A model generated the notes under the pieces. It ran no database searches. It had not been told where the DNA came from and saw only the letters and a program-made list of their open reading frames with translations. This document shows, piece by piece, positions 1 through 6,059 of a stretch of 6,098 bases of DNA. The position numbers were made by a program, and so were the translations under genes. Source of the DNA: Rickettsiales bacterium (GTDB lineage Bacteria; Pseudomonadota; Alphaproteobacteria; Rickettsiales; UBA3002). The number at the start of each line of letters is the position of its first letter. Position 1 is the stretch's first letter. The stretch spans positions 1 to 6,098 of the forward strand of contig PBPD01000104.1 in NCBI GenBank assembly GCA_002725445.1, written 5' to 3'.

Positions 1-48
1 ATCAACACCAATTCCGTCCCCCGGAATTGTCGCAATTTTATGACTCAT
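1..48 (-). CDS. Isopropylmalate/isocitrate/tartrate-type dehydrogenase, N-terminal 16 codons only
   Basis: The first 16 codons read MSHKIATIPGDGIGVD, and the gene then leaves the window at base 1. The motif K-I-A-x-I-P-G-D-G-I-G is the N-terminal signature of the beta-decarboxylating dehydrogenase family (3-isopropylmalate, isocitrate, homoisocitrate and tartrate/D-malate dehydrogenases), which oxidise and decarboxylate 2-hydroxy acids with NAD(P)+ and a divalent metal in the cytoplasm. The ATG at 48 is well placed, with AGGAGA at 57-62 eight nucleotides upstream. The preceding short open frame ends at 61, twelve bases before this start, which suggests translational coupling. The family call is firm for so short a piece. 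The substrate cannot be decided from the N-terminus, so no gene symbol is given. Confidence 0.85.
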   Translation of the reverse strand, partial: MSHKIATIPGDGIGVD

Positions 49-56
49 TATGAGTT

Positions 57-62
57 TCTCCT
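57..62 (-). promoter_or_regulatory. Shine-Dalgarno site of the dehydrogenase gene
   Basis: AGGAGA on the minus strand lies eight nucleotides before the ATG at 48. It fixes the start of the truncated dehydrogenase gene. It also overlaps the TAG stop codon (61-63) of the upstream short frame, an arrangement typical of coupled genes. Confidence 0.7.
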
Positions 63-171
63 ACAGATCAGTCAGCATGGTCTTGTAGCGCATGGTGTCG
101 GGATAGCCTTGTTGACCCCGACGGGAAAGCACTGACTTGATTAATTCGATGACAGTTGTACTAGCAATGGA
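61..171 (-). other. Short open frame or gene remnant, coupled to the dehydrogenase gene
   Basis: A minus-strand frame is open from just after a TGA at 172-174 to a TAG at 61-63, giving 36 sense codons. It has no ATG near its beginning. The possible starts are an ATT at 166-168, an internal GTG about 23 codons before the stop, and a late ATG. The translation looks like genuine protein sequence rather than noise: an amphipathic segment STTVIELIKSVLSRR is followed by a polar tail ending GYPDTMRYKTMLTDL. Its stop overlaps the ribosome binding site of the next gene. It could be a small protein with a non-standard start or the 3' end of a decayed gene. I do not recognise the family and assign no function. 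Confidence 0.35.
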
Positions 172-196
172 TCAAATCTAATAGGCGCGAGCTAAC

Positions 197-1072
197 TTAT
201 TGCTCAACTTGAGCTTGAACTTCGAGTGCCGAATCCGCCTGTAGCCGGTCTCGCTGAAGCCAGGCCTGTTTGGGGAAATTTGTGTAACCGATAACCCTAT
301 GACGGATATCAAGCTGGAAGTCTATCTCTGGTCGCGGTGCCAAGTCCCAGATCCACTGCTCACCTGCTCCCGGCAGAGTAACGCCCCACAACGATCCTTC
401 CCGCCGAACAATTTCTTTCTCTTTGCAATACAAGCGTTCAAGGTCTGCAATTAAGCAGGTTACGCCTGGAAACGAACTTATCCAGTCTAGATGACTTTCT
501 ACCAAAGTTCTCGAAAACGCAGAAGTTTGCTCTTTTTCCAAAGATGGGATTCGTCGTGATAGGTACTCATTCGGCAACACCGGAAGCTGCGAAAGAATAT
601 TTGCTGACACTACCAGATCGAATCCATCATCAAGAAGATAATTGAGCTGCCTTCGGGGGACAGACACAGGAATTCGTTTCCGACCCGCCATGAAGCTCCG
701 CTCAACAATGTCCGTAACGTCCCGTTGTATTAGACGGACGTTAGGCAGTTGACTGGCGCTTCGATGAACTCTCCACAAATGCACAATATCGAGTAGAACT
801 ACCTCATCAAACAGTCGGCTTAGTTCACGAACCGGGATATCGAATAGTAACCCTGAGCCAACAATCAGCGCCCTGTGTTTTTGTTCACATTGTCTTGCAG
901 CCTTGAGAATTGAGCCTTGGCTCCGCTCAAGGTGTATTTGCCAACTAGCCAGACAGCGATTCCGACGAGCACCTAGGGCTTTCATTTCCCTCAAGTAGCC
1001 CATCTTCCGGAGATAGTGCGGCGTTGGGGTTCTTAGCCATTCAAACCACGCCTCAATTTGACGACGCGTCAC
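197..1072 (-). CDS. Putative SAM-dependent methyltransferase-like protein (Rossmann fold), uncharacterised family
   Basis: This 291-aa protein is probably cytoplasmic, with no signal peptide or membrane segment. Residues 68-81 (ALIVGSGLLFDIPV) resemble motif I of class I methyltransferases, with a V-G-S-G-L-L nucleotide-binding turn. The strand ending VVLLDI puts an acidic residue (Asp95) where the SAM ribose is usually held, Asp118 sits after the next strand, and FDLVVSANILSQLP (151-164) fits the beta-4 region. The N-terminal about 60 residues are basic and helical, with PTPHYLRKMGYLREMKALGARRNRC, split here as PTPHYLRKMGYL (16-27) and REMKALGARRNRC (28-40). The only conventional start is GTG at 1072, because an in-frame TAA lies about 22 codons upstream. 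The Shine-Dalgarno is weak, and Met24 is an alternative start. The methyltransferase fold is inferred from motifs. Substrate and activity are unknown, and the protein may not be catalytic. It sits 187 bp after the metal operon and probably belongs to another unit. Confidence 0.7.
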   Translation of the reverse strand: MTRRQIEAWFEWLRTPTPHYLRKMGYLREMKALGARRNRCLASWQIHLERSQGSILKAARQCEQKHRALIVGSGLLFDIPVRELSRLFDEVVLLDIVHLWRVHRSASQLPNVRLIQRDVTDIVERSFMAGRKRIPVSVPRRQLNYLLDDGFDLVVSANILSQLPVLPNEYLSRRIPSLEKEQTSAFSRTLVESHLDWISSFPGVTCLIADLERLYCKEKEIVRREGSLWGVTLPGAGEQWIWDLAPRPEIDFQLDIRHRVIGYTNFPKQAWLQRDRLQADSALEVQAQVEQ

Positions 1073-1259
1073 GAATCTTACCCACGCGAAGACAAAGAGT
1101 CGGGTTTCGCATTGCAGTATCGGCGTCTGCCATTACGTCGTTGCGTGCGCTGGATCGTCCAATTCTGGCAATCAGAAATACCAGGGTGACCGCGACGCTG
1201 CCACGCGAAACCATCATTCGACACGCTGGGCTTTACAGGTATCAGGTCGATACGAATCG
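1073..1259. other. Intergenic gap between transporter and methyltransferase-like gene
   Basis: These 187 bases contain no gene I can support. A 54-aa minus-strand frame (1053-1217, ATG at 1217) has a hydrophobic stretch VAVTLVFLI but no ribosome binding site, and it runs 20 bases into the start of the next gene. A 79-aa plus-strand frame across the region begins at TTG inside the neighbouring gene and is best read as chance. A small inverted repeat, GTATC-AGGTC-GATAC (about 1239-1253), has only a 5-bp stem and no T-tract, so it is not a convincing terminator. Where the metal operon stops is therefore not visible. Confidence 0.5.
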
Positions 1260-2255
1260 CTAGCCCAACGGCACGTCAAGGAACGCAAGAAACGAGAATA
1301 ATCCGATTAGGGTCACGAAGATTGCGCCACCGTAATTCATGGTTTGCCGGAGAGCATTAACCCCCCCAGCCCCGCCAGACCTCTCCACCATTCGTATGGC
1401 AGTTTGCCTTGCGAGGATCGCGCCCACGCCTAACGTACAGATAGCCAGCCCAATGCCTGCCGACATGGCGGCAACCAAAAGAAACCCGGGATAAATCATA
1501 TCGTTGGCAACTGCGTACAACATGATCAGCACCGCGCCCGGGCAAGGAACCATGCCAGCGGCAAGAGCTAGGATCCCTCCTTCCGTGTTACCACCGTGCC
1601 CATGGCTGTGGCCGTGTCCATGGCTGTGTCCATGACCATGACTATGCCCGTGACCACCCGCATCCCCTCCGGCTGACGCTAGCGACCCACGGATCGCCTG
1701 ATAAAGCATATAGATGCCGATGCCAACGATGATTAAAAAGCTTCCCGCACGAACCCCCGGCACCTCAGCAAGTCCGATCCCAAAACCTGCTTTCAACACA
1801 ATGTCCGCCAACCAAACGACTACCACAGCGGCGATCACATGCACGATTGCTACCTGAAGCGCCATCACAATCCCCCGCGTGACACGAACCTCTCGACCCA
1901 TAAAGTACGAGATAATTATAAATTTGCCGTGTCCAGGTCCAAAGGCATGAATCACGCCGTAAGTGAAAGCAATGAGTAGTGCCAGAAACAACGCGCCAAG
2001 ATCTGTGCCTTGCTCAATGGCGTTCATATGTGTCGCGATCTGAGCGTTAGCCTGCCTCTGAAAATTAATCATAGATTCCGTGAACTGCCCAAAGATACCT
2101 CCGGCATCCTGATCGACGATCTCAACGTCGGGTACGGATGTTTGGGCTGAGGCTTCGGGAATTGTGCCAAAGCCCAGCAAAAATATACACGCAACCAAGG
2201 TCCAAAAGGAGTAAGCAATCTTATTTCGCGAAAGAACACAATTAAGAGATTTCAT
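1260..2255 (-). CDS. NicO/RcnA-family metal transporter with His-rich loop (COG2215)
   Basis: This 331-aa inner-membrane protein belongs to the NicO/RcnA group of nickel/cobalt transporters. The N-terminus carries a hydrophobic segment (about 16-37, ending ASAQTS) that may be a cleavable signal peptide. It is followed by a roughly 45-residue extracytoplasmic stretch with amphipathic helix character. The family motif HAFGPGHGK lies at 103-111, at the end of the first core helix, and the second signature MVPCPGAVLIML lies at 235-246. Between the two halves a loop (about 201-222) contains ten histidines in G-H-G-H-S-H repeats, a likely metal-binding region. About six core membrane helices can be seen (87-105, 125-152, 171-188, 226-249, 255-282, 308-327). 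The gene follows the DUF1007 gene by 3 nt, with GGAGGA at 2262-2267, so the two are clearly co-expressed. RcnA exports Ni/Co. Being last in a copper operon raises the possibility of a different or broader substrate, which the sequence does not settle. Confidence 0.9.
   Translation of the reverse strand: MKSLNCVLSRNKIAYSFWTLVACIFLLGFGTIPEASAQTSVPDVEIVDQDAGGIFGQFTESMINFQRQANAQIATHMNAIEQGTDLGALFLALLIAFTYGVIHAFGPGHGKFIIISYFMGREVRVTRGIVMALQVAIVHVIAAVVVVWLADIVLKAGFGIGLAEVPGVRAGSFLIIVGIGIYMLYQAIRGSLASAGGDAGGHGHSHGHGHSHGHGHSHGHGGNTEGGILALAAGMVPCPGAVLIMLYAVANDMIYPGFLLVAAMSAGIGLAICTLGVGAILARQTAIRMVERSGGAGGVNALRQTMNYGGAIFVTLIGLFSFLAFLDVPLG
1594..1656 (-). repeat. 18-bp tandem repeat encoding the His-rich loop
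   Basis: Three consecutive 18-bp units (1594-1611, 1612-1629, 1630-1647) and a half unit (1648-1656) encode Gly-His-Gly-His-Ser-His repeats inside the NicO-type transporter. On the plus strand the consensus is roughly CCRTGNCCATGRCTRTGN. The units differ mostly at synonymous positions, so the peptide is kept while the DNA has drifted. Unit number could change by slippage, altering the number of metal ligands without breaking the frame. Confidence 0.8.
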
Positions 2256-2258
2256 GAT

Positions 2259-2909
2259 CTATCCTCCACAATTTAGAGTGATAATTTGTGTATGTTTTGA
2301 GCGTGTACCTTTGCCGGGCGCGAGGCGAAACTTACAGTCACTTCCCATCGATCCATCAACCAACAGGAAGTCTGTTTCTGAGAAACGGAAGTCTAAGACT
2401 GTGTTGTCGTCAAATAGGCTTGCAGCAATCGGGTTGGTACTCGGATCAGCTGGCGGAATCAGCGGTACCGTAAATCGATACAGCAGTTTGGCGCTCTCAA
2501 TACTCGCGTTGAAGTCCTCGATACCGGGAATTTGACGTTTCTCTCCGTTTTCCCAGATATGCACGTAGTAGTCAAACTGGGCCAAGGGATCGAACGAATC
2601 AGCGCGCAGACGCGCTACTTCTTGTCGCCCTAAGATTCCATCCTGGTTGCTATCATAGGTTTGGATAGTGCGGGAACTATAGTAATCATCAAACCGCCAA
2701 ACATAGGTCAACCCGCTTACACGGGTATCCTCAAACCGAAAAATAACTTCTGCCGTTACCCACACATCTGGGTTGCCGTGCGCGCGTCCCGCACCAAGTG
2801 ATGCACCGAAGAGCAAGACTAGCGCTAACGCTTTGATAAAACCCGATAGTTTCAACTCGGCCAATTGAGTATTCCTTAATCGCTTAGGGATATCTTCACG
2901 AAACAACAT
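2259..2909 (-). CDS. Secreted DUF1007 protein (COG3683), partner of the NicO-type transporter
   Basis: This 216-aa protein has a basic N-terminus and a hydrophobic signal segment (about 24-43, FIKALALVLLFGASLGAG), so it is probably periplasmic or membrane-anchored. After RAHG the mature part begins NPDVWVTAEV. This matches the DUF1007 opening, which usually reads AHPHVWV; here the second His is replaced by the NPD insertion. Other family marks are LTYVWRFDDYYS, the EF-hand-like loop DSNQDGIL with Asp86, Asn88, Asp90 and Glu97, YRFTVPL, and cysteines at 192 and 214. The start is uncertain. The ATG at 2909 overlaps copZ by 14 bases and has a weak Shine-Dalgarno. A TTG at 2864 lies eight bases after AAGGA (2873-2877) and would give a compact signal peptide. 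A longer frame from 2990 lies inside copZ and is unlikely. DUF1007 genes commonly pair with NicO transporters, and the biochemical role is unknown. Confidence 0.85.
   Translation of the reverse strand: MLFREDIPKRLRNTQLAELKLSGFIKALALVLLFGASLGAGRAHGNPDVWVTAEVIFRFEDTRVSGLTYVWRFDDYYSSRTIQTYDSNQDGILGRQEVARLRADSFDPLAQFDYYVHIWENGEKRQIPGIEDFNASIESAKLLYRFTVPLIPPADPSTNPIAASLFDDNTVLDFRFSETDFLLVDGSMGSDCKFRLAPGKGTRSKHTQIITLNCGG
2262..2267 (-). promoter_or_regulatory. Strong Shine-Dalgarno of the NicO-type transporter gene
   Basis: GGAGGA on the minus strand forms the last two glycine codons of the DUF1007 gene and lies six bases before the ATG at 2255. It fixes the transporter start and ties translation of the two genes together. 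Confidence 0.85.
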
Positions 2910-3105
2910 CGAATCCCGCTTCGGTAATTGCGCTGGAGATCTCTGGTTGCTGGATCGCCTCTGAGTCAAACTCGATGGTAACGACTCCACTCTTGGAGTC
3001 GGCTATCACCGTGGTAATCCCATTTTTTTGGGTCAATGCCTTTTGCACACTACTTTCGCACCCGCCACAGGTCATACCCTCGACCTTAAGTTCAATACGT
3101 TCCAT
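2896..3105 (-). CDS. copZ: CopZ-like HMA-domain copper chaperone
   Basis: This 69-aa protein is a single heavy-metal-associated domain with no other part, the usual size for CopZ/Atx1-type cytosolic chaperones. The metal loop reads GMTCGGC, with Cys13 and Cys16 as the Cu(I) ligands. The beta-alpha-beta-beta-alpha-beta order is visible in the hydrophobic pattern: IELKVEGM, helix ESSVQKALTQ, GVVTIEFD, helix QPEISSAITEAG. Such proteins carry Cu(I) to the HMA domains or membrane entry site of CopA, buffer cytosolic copper, or pass it to the regulator. It starts 32 bases after copA, with AGAGGA (3114-3119) eight bases before the ATG, and its end may overlap the next gene by 14 bases. Cu(I) specificity is inferred from the neighbouring CopA. 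The fold and metal loop are certain. Confidence 0.93.
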   Translation of the reverse strand: MERIELKVEGMTCGGCESSVQKALTQKNGITTVIADSKSGVVTIEFDSEAIQQPEISSAITEAGFDVVS

Positions 3106-3113
3106 AAATATGT

Positions 3114-3119
3114 TCCTCT
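3114..3119 (-). promoter_or_regulatory. Shine-Dalgarno of copZ
   Basis: AGAGGA on the minus strand lies eight bases before the ATG at 3105, in the 32-base spacer after copA. It gives copZ its own ribosome entry, as expected if the chaperone is needed in larger amounts than the pump. Confidence 0.7.
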
Positions 3120-3137
3120 AGTTCGTTGCTACGATAA

Positions 3138-5561
3138 TCAAGGTTTCCAACGCTTCAAAAACAAAGAGTTTGTCACTACGCTGACGCTACTCATGGCCAT
3201 TGCAGCGCCGGCAAGAGTCGGACTCAAAAAACCAATTGCAGCCAGCGGAATACCTATGACGTTATAGATAAATGCCCAAAATAAATTCTGGCGTATCTTG
3301 TTCCAGGTTGCCTTACTGACTGAAATCGAAGCAGCAACCAAGCTAGGGTCGGGTCGCATCAGTGTGACGCTGGCTGTTTCCATAGCCACATCACTACCGG
3401 TTCCTATGGCTATACCGACATCCGCCGCTGCCAATGCTGGCGCATCATTAACTCCATCACCAATCATGCCAACGCAGTACCCGTCTGCCTTGAGTGTCTC
3501 GACCTCATGCGCTTTGTCACTAGGCTTGACTCCACCCTTCGCCAGGTCGACACCCACCTGGCGACCAATTTCATGCGATACCCGTTCCGAGTCTCCGGAT
3601 ATCAAGAGCGTCCGAACGCCAAGCCTTCTCAACTCATGTATTGCGGCAACAGACTCCGCGCGCAGTGTATCGGCTAGTACAAGAGCACCCAGCACCTCTC
3701 CAGATTGCGCAACCCAGATAACCGTCTTACCCTCATTTTCCCAGCTCTCCACTGGGCTATCACTTGCTGGCACTTCAAGATCATGGTCAGTCATGAAGGC
3801 TTGATTGCCGACCAACACCTGTTTACCGGCTATCAGTCCGGAGATGCCGCGTCCCGTATGGCTACGGAATTCGTCAACCGGACTCAGGTCAAGCGCTTCC
3901 TTGGTAGCGGCACGCAAAACGGCATGAGCAAGAGGGTGCTCGCTACCCTGCTGCAATGAAGCTGCTGCGAGAAGGAGATTTGCTTCGTTACCGGAAACCA
4001 CCCATGTTCCAACGACCTCAGGATGGCCTTCGGTTAGAGTACCAGTCTTGTCAAATATAACTGCATCTAGTTTATGCGCGCGCTCCAAAGACTCGACATC
4101 TTTTATAAGGATTCCGAAACGGGCCGCAACACCAGTACCGACCATGATTGCCGTGGGCGTAGCAAGGCCCAACGCGCACGGACATGCGATTACCAACACC
4201 GACACGGCCGCAATGAGCGATTGCTCGAGGCTCCCAGAGGCAACCATCCAGCCGCCGAAGCTAAACAAGGCGAGGACAATCACGACTGGCACGAACACTT
4301 CGCTGATTCGATCTACCAATCGTTGTACAGGAGCTTTGCCTGCTTGCGCATTCTCAACAAGTCGAATAATTTTCGACAATGTCGAATCCTCGCCAACAGC
4401 CGTGGTCCGAACTCTGAGGAGGCCCGTCCCATTAATAGCGCCTCCGGTGACCAAATCTCCAGAGCATTTTTCGACCGGCATGCTCTCTCCAGTGATCAGG
4501 GATTCGTCAACTTCGCTCTCGCCGCCAACAACTTCACCATCCACCGGTATTCGTTCTCCGGGACGGACGATGACTAAATCACCGACTTCCACTTCCGTAA
4601 CAGGTAACTCGACCTCTACATCGTTGCGTAACACATGGGCAACCTGTGGCCGCAAATTCATTAACTCATGAATAGCAGCCGAGGTGCTTCGCTTAGCCCG
4701 TGCCTCTAGAAACTTCCCGAACAAAACCAACGAGATAATGACGGCACTGGCCTCAAAGTAGAGTTGCCCCGTTGCTGCCGAACCTAGACTGATCATCAGA
4801 TAAAGACTGTAGAGATAGGCAGTTGTGGTACCAAGAACAATGAGAACGTCCATATTCCCGGAGCCCGCTCTGATTGCACCAGCGGCTGCGCGATAGAAAC
4901 GCGCACCGATAACAAATTGTACGGGAGTGGCCAGCAACAACTCAGTCCAGGTCGATAAATGGAAAGGCCAGCCGAGGAACATCGAGATCATCTGAAAGAC
5001 CAACGGGAACGTCAGCACGCCAGAGATCATCAGCAAATAACTGTCGCGCCGCAACTGCGCCTGCTCCACGGAGCGTGAATTTGACTCCTCTGTGGTGCGA
5101 TCATCCAGCTTCGTGTCCATTACCGCCTCGAAGCCGGACTTTTCGACTACCTTACCCAGGTCGCGTGCGCTCGACTTCCCAGACACGACCCTGACCTCGG
5201 CACGTTCGAGCACAAGATTGACGGTCGCATCGAGGACACCAGGAACCCGCATTAGCGCCTTTTCAATTCTTTGCACACATGCACCGCAAGTCATACCTTT
5301 AATACCGAAAGAAAATTTCTCTTCCCTCACCGAAAAACCCGTTTTGGCGATCGCGCCCACAATAGATTTCGCATCGATCGCTTCAGGGTCCAATTCGACA
5401 TCGGCACGCTCAGTTGCGAAATTAACGGTAGCGCTATGAATGCCGGGGACTCGGGACAACGCCTTCTGTAGTCGCGTAGCACAGGCACCGCACGTCATGC
5501 CACTAACAGGCAGATTCATACTGCCAATCGAATCACGTGTGCTGGTCATAGATTCGTTCAT
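3138..5561 (-). CDS. copA: Cu(I)-translocating P1B-type ATPase, CopA
   Basis: This 807-aa inner-membrane pump exports cytosolic Cu(I) by ATP hydrolysis. It has two N-terminal HMA domains with GMTCGAC loops (Cys24/Cys27 and Cys92/Cys95). The expected eight membrane helices lie at about 174-195, 205-222, 236-258, 266-286, 423-444, 449-472, 757-776 and 782-801. The actuator domain carries TGES at 357-360. The membrane metal site is Cys460-Pro-Cys462. The phosphorylated Asp504 lies in DKTGT, the P1B-specific His-Pro pair in SEHPLA is at 542-543, and GDGVNDAP starts at 701. Tyr767-Asn768 in the seventh helix and Met788 with Ser792 (MAMSSVSVV) in the eighth are the P1B-1 signature for Cu(I)/Ag(I), not Zn/Cd/Pb. 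All catalytic residues are present. The start codon overlaps the regulator stop as ATGA, so translation is probably coupled; AGGAG at 5576-5580 is rather far. Met5 and Met15 are alternative starts. Confidence 0.97.
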   Translation of the reverse strand: MNESMTSTRDSIGSMNLPVSGMTCGACATRLQKALSRVPGIHSATVNFATERADVELDPEAIDAKSIVGAIAKTGFSVREEKFSFGIKGMTCGACVQRIEKALMRVPGVLDATVNLVLERAEVRVVSGKSSARDLGKVVEKSGFEAVMDTKLDDRTTEESNSRSVEQAQLRRDSYLLMISGVLTFPLVFQMISMFLGWPFHLSTWTELLLATPVQFVIGARFYRAAAGAIRAGSGNMDVLIVLGTTTAYLYSLYLMISLGSAATGQLYFEASAVIISLVLFGKFLEARAKRSTSAAIHELMNLRPQVAHVLRNDVEVELPVTEVEVGDLVIVRPGERIPVDGEVVGGESEVDESLITGESMPVEKCSGDLVTGGAINGTGLLRVRTTAVGEDSTLSKIIRLVENAQAGKAPVQRLVDRISEVFVPVVIVLALFSFGGWMVASGSLEQSLIAAVSVLVIACPCALGLATPTAIMVGTGVAARFGILIKDVESLERAHKLDAVIFDKTGTLTEGHPEVVGTWVVSGNEANLLLAAASLQQGSEHPLAHAVLRAATKEALDLSPVDEFRSHTGRGISGLIAGKQVLVGNQAFMTDHDLEVPASDSPVESWENEGKTVIWVAQSGEVLGALVLADTLRAESVAAIHELRRLGVRTLLISGDSERVSHEIGRQVGVDLAKGGVKPSDKAHEVETLKADGYCVGMIGDGVNDAPALAAADVGIAIGTGSDVAMETASVTLMRPDPSLVAASISVSKATWNKIRQNLFWAFIYNVIGIPLAAIGFLSPTLAGAAMAMSSVSVVTNSLFLKRWKP

Positions 5562-6013
5562 TCCGCGCTCTCGCTCTCCTCACCGACCCCGGCACCGGCA
5601 CCGGGAGAGGCTAATGCCGAAATGATTGGACAACCCCGCACATCGCCGGATCCCGTACATTTATCGTCAAGCTCTCTTAGTACTTTGCCGATTCGCGATA
5701 GATCGTCAATCTTTGAATCGATTTGACTGAGTTTCTTACGAACCAGATCTTTCACCTGAGATTTCTTGCCACAGACATCCTGAAGTTCGAGTAACGAGCC
5801 AATCTCATCAAGGGTAAAGCCAAGCGTTTTTGCCTTGCGAATAAAATGCAACCGAATGCTCGTCTCATGCGGATAGAGACGATATCCAGATGATGATCGC
5901 CTGGGTTCTGGAAGCAGTCCACGGCGCTCGTAAAACCGGATGGTATCGATTCCAACCCCGACACTTTGAGCCAGACGGCCAATAGTCAATGCTGCCTCGG
6001 TCTTAGAAGTCAT
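5558..6013 (-). CDS. MerR-family metal-responsive transcriptional regulator
   Basis: This is a 151-aa cytoplasmic activator of the MerR family, or 155 aa if translated from the ATG at 6025. The N-terminal winged helix begins LTIGRLAQSVGVGIDTIRFYERRGLL and continues through GYRLYPHE, here read as LTIGRLAQSVGVG and IDTIRFYERRGLL. The usual long dimerisation helix follows (QVKDLVRKKLSQIDSKID) and then the metal loop. There are three cysteines: 81, 119 and 128 counted from the start used here. The last two form C-x8-C followed by PIISAL. This spacing equals MerR 117/126 and ZntR 115/124, while CueR has C-x7-C. The first Cys lies about three residues before the equivalent MerR position, so the site is not classical. 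The C-terminus is a low-complexity Gly/Ala then Glu/Ser tail (PGAGAGVGEESESAE). I chose the ATG at 6013 because the ATG at 6025 lies inside the predicted -10 box. Overlap with copA points to control of the whole operon, but metal identity is open. Confidence 0.92.
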   Translation of the reverse strand: MTSKTEAALTIGRLAQSVGVGIDTIRFYERRGLLPEPRRSSSGYRLYPHETSIRLHFIRKAKTLGFTLDEIGSLLELQDVCGKKSQVKDLVRKKLSQIDSKIDDLSRIGKVLRELDDKCTGSGDVRGCPIISALASPGAGAGVGEESESAE

Positions 6014-6020
6014 AACGGCA

Positions 6021-6051
6021 ATCATATCCCTAGACTAAGGTCCAGACTCAA
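6021..6051 (-). promoter_or_regulatory. MerR-type promoter/operator with 19-bp spacer
   Basis: On the minus strand a -35-like TTGAGT (6046-6051) and a -10-like TATGAT (6021-6026) are exactly 19 bp apart. This over-long spacer is the hallmark of promoters that MerR-family proteins activate by DNA distortion. Within the spacer an imperfect dyad CTGGAC-CTTA-GTCTAG (6030-6045, one mismatch in six pairs) is a plausible operator. The element lies directly before the regulator gene, so the regulator probably controls its own operon. Transcription is expected to begin about 7 bases after the -10 box, near 6013-6015. Confidence 0.75.
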
Positions 6052-6059
6052 AGGTTCGC

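Noticed and set aside
1053..1217. 54-aa minus-strand frame with a hydrophobic stretch
   Set aside because: It has ATG-ATG but no Shine-Dalgarno, overlaps the next gene by 20 bases, and resembles no known small protein. It is noted in the gap entry only.
1239..1253. Small inverted repeat as a terminator for the metal operon
   Set aside because: The stem is only 5 bp with no G/C-rich extension and no T-tract on either strand.
1024..1263. 79-aa plus-strand open frame between the transporter and methyltransferase-like genes
   Set aside because: It begins with TTG inside the opposite-strand gene, lacks a ribosome binding site, has no recognisable domain, and its end overlaps the transporter stop.
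1357..1545. 62-aa minus-strand frame inside the transporter gene
   Set aside because: It is an out-of-frame reading of an intact NicO-type gene.
2910..2990. 27-residue N-terminal extension of the DUF1007 protein
   Set aside because: It lies wholly inside copZ in another frame and would place a long polar stretch before the signal peptide.
3298..3959. 168-aa and 84-aa plus-strand frames inside copA
   Set aside because: They are antisense to the ATPase P/N domains, with no domain signature and biased composition, so they are shadows.
4048..4671. 207-aa and 167-aa plus-strand frames inside copA
   Set aside because: They lie antisense to a fully intact, motif-complete copA and have the Ser/Thr/Arg-rich composition typical of shadow frames.
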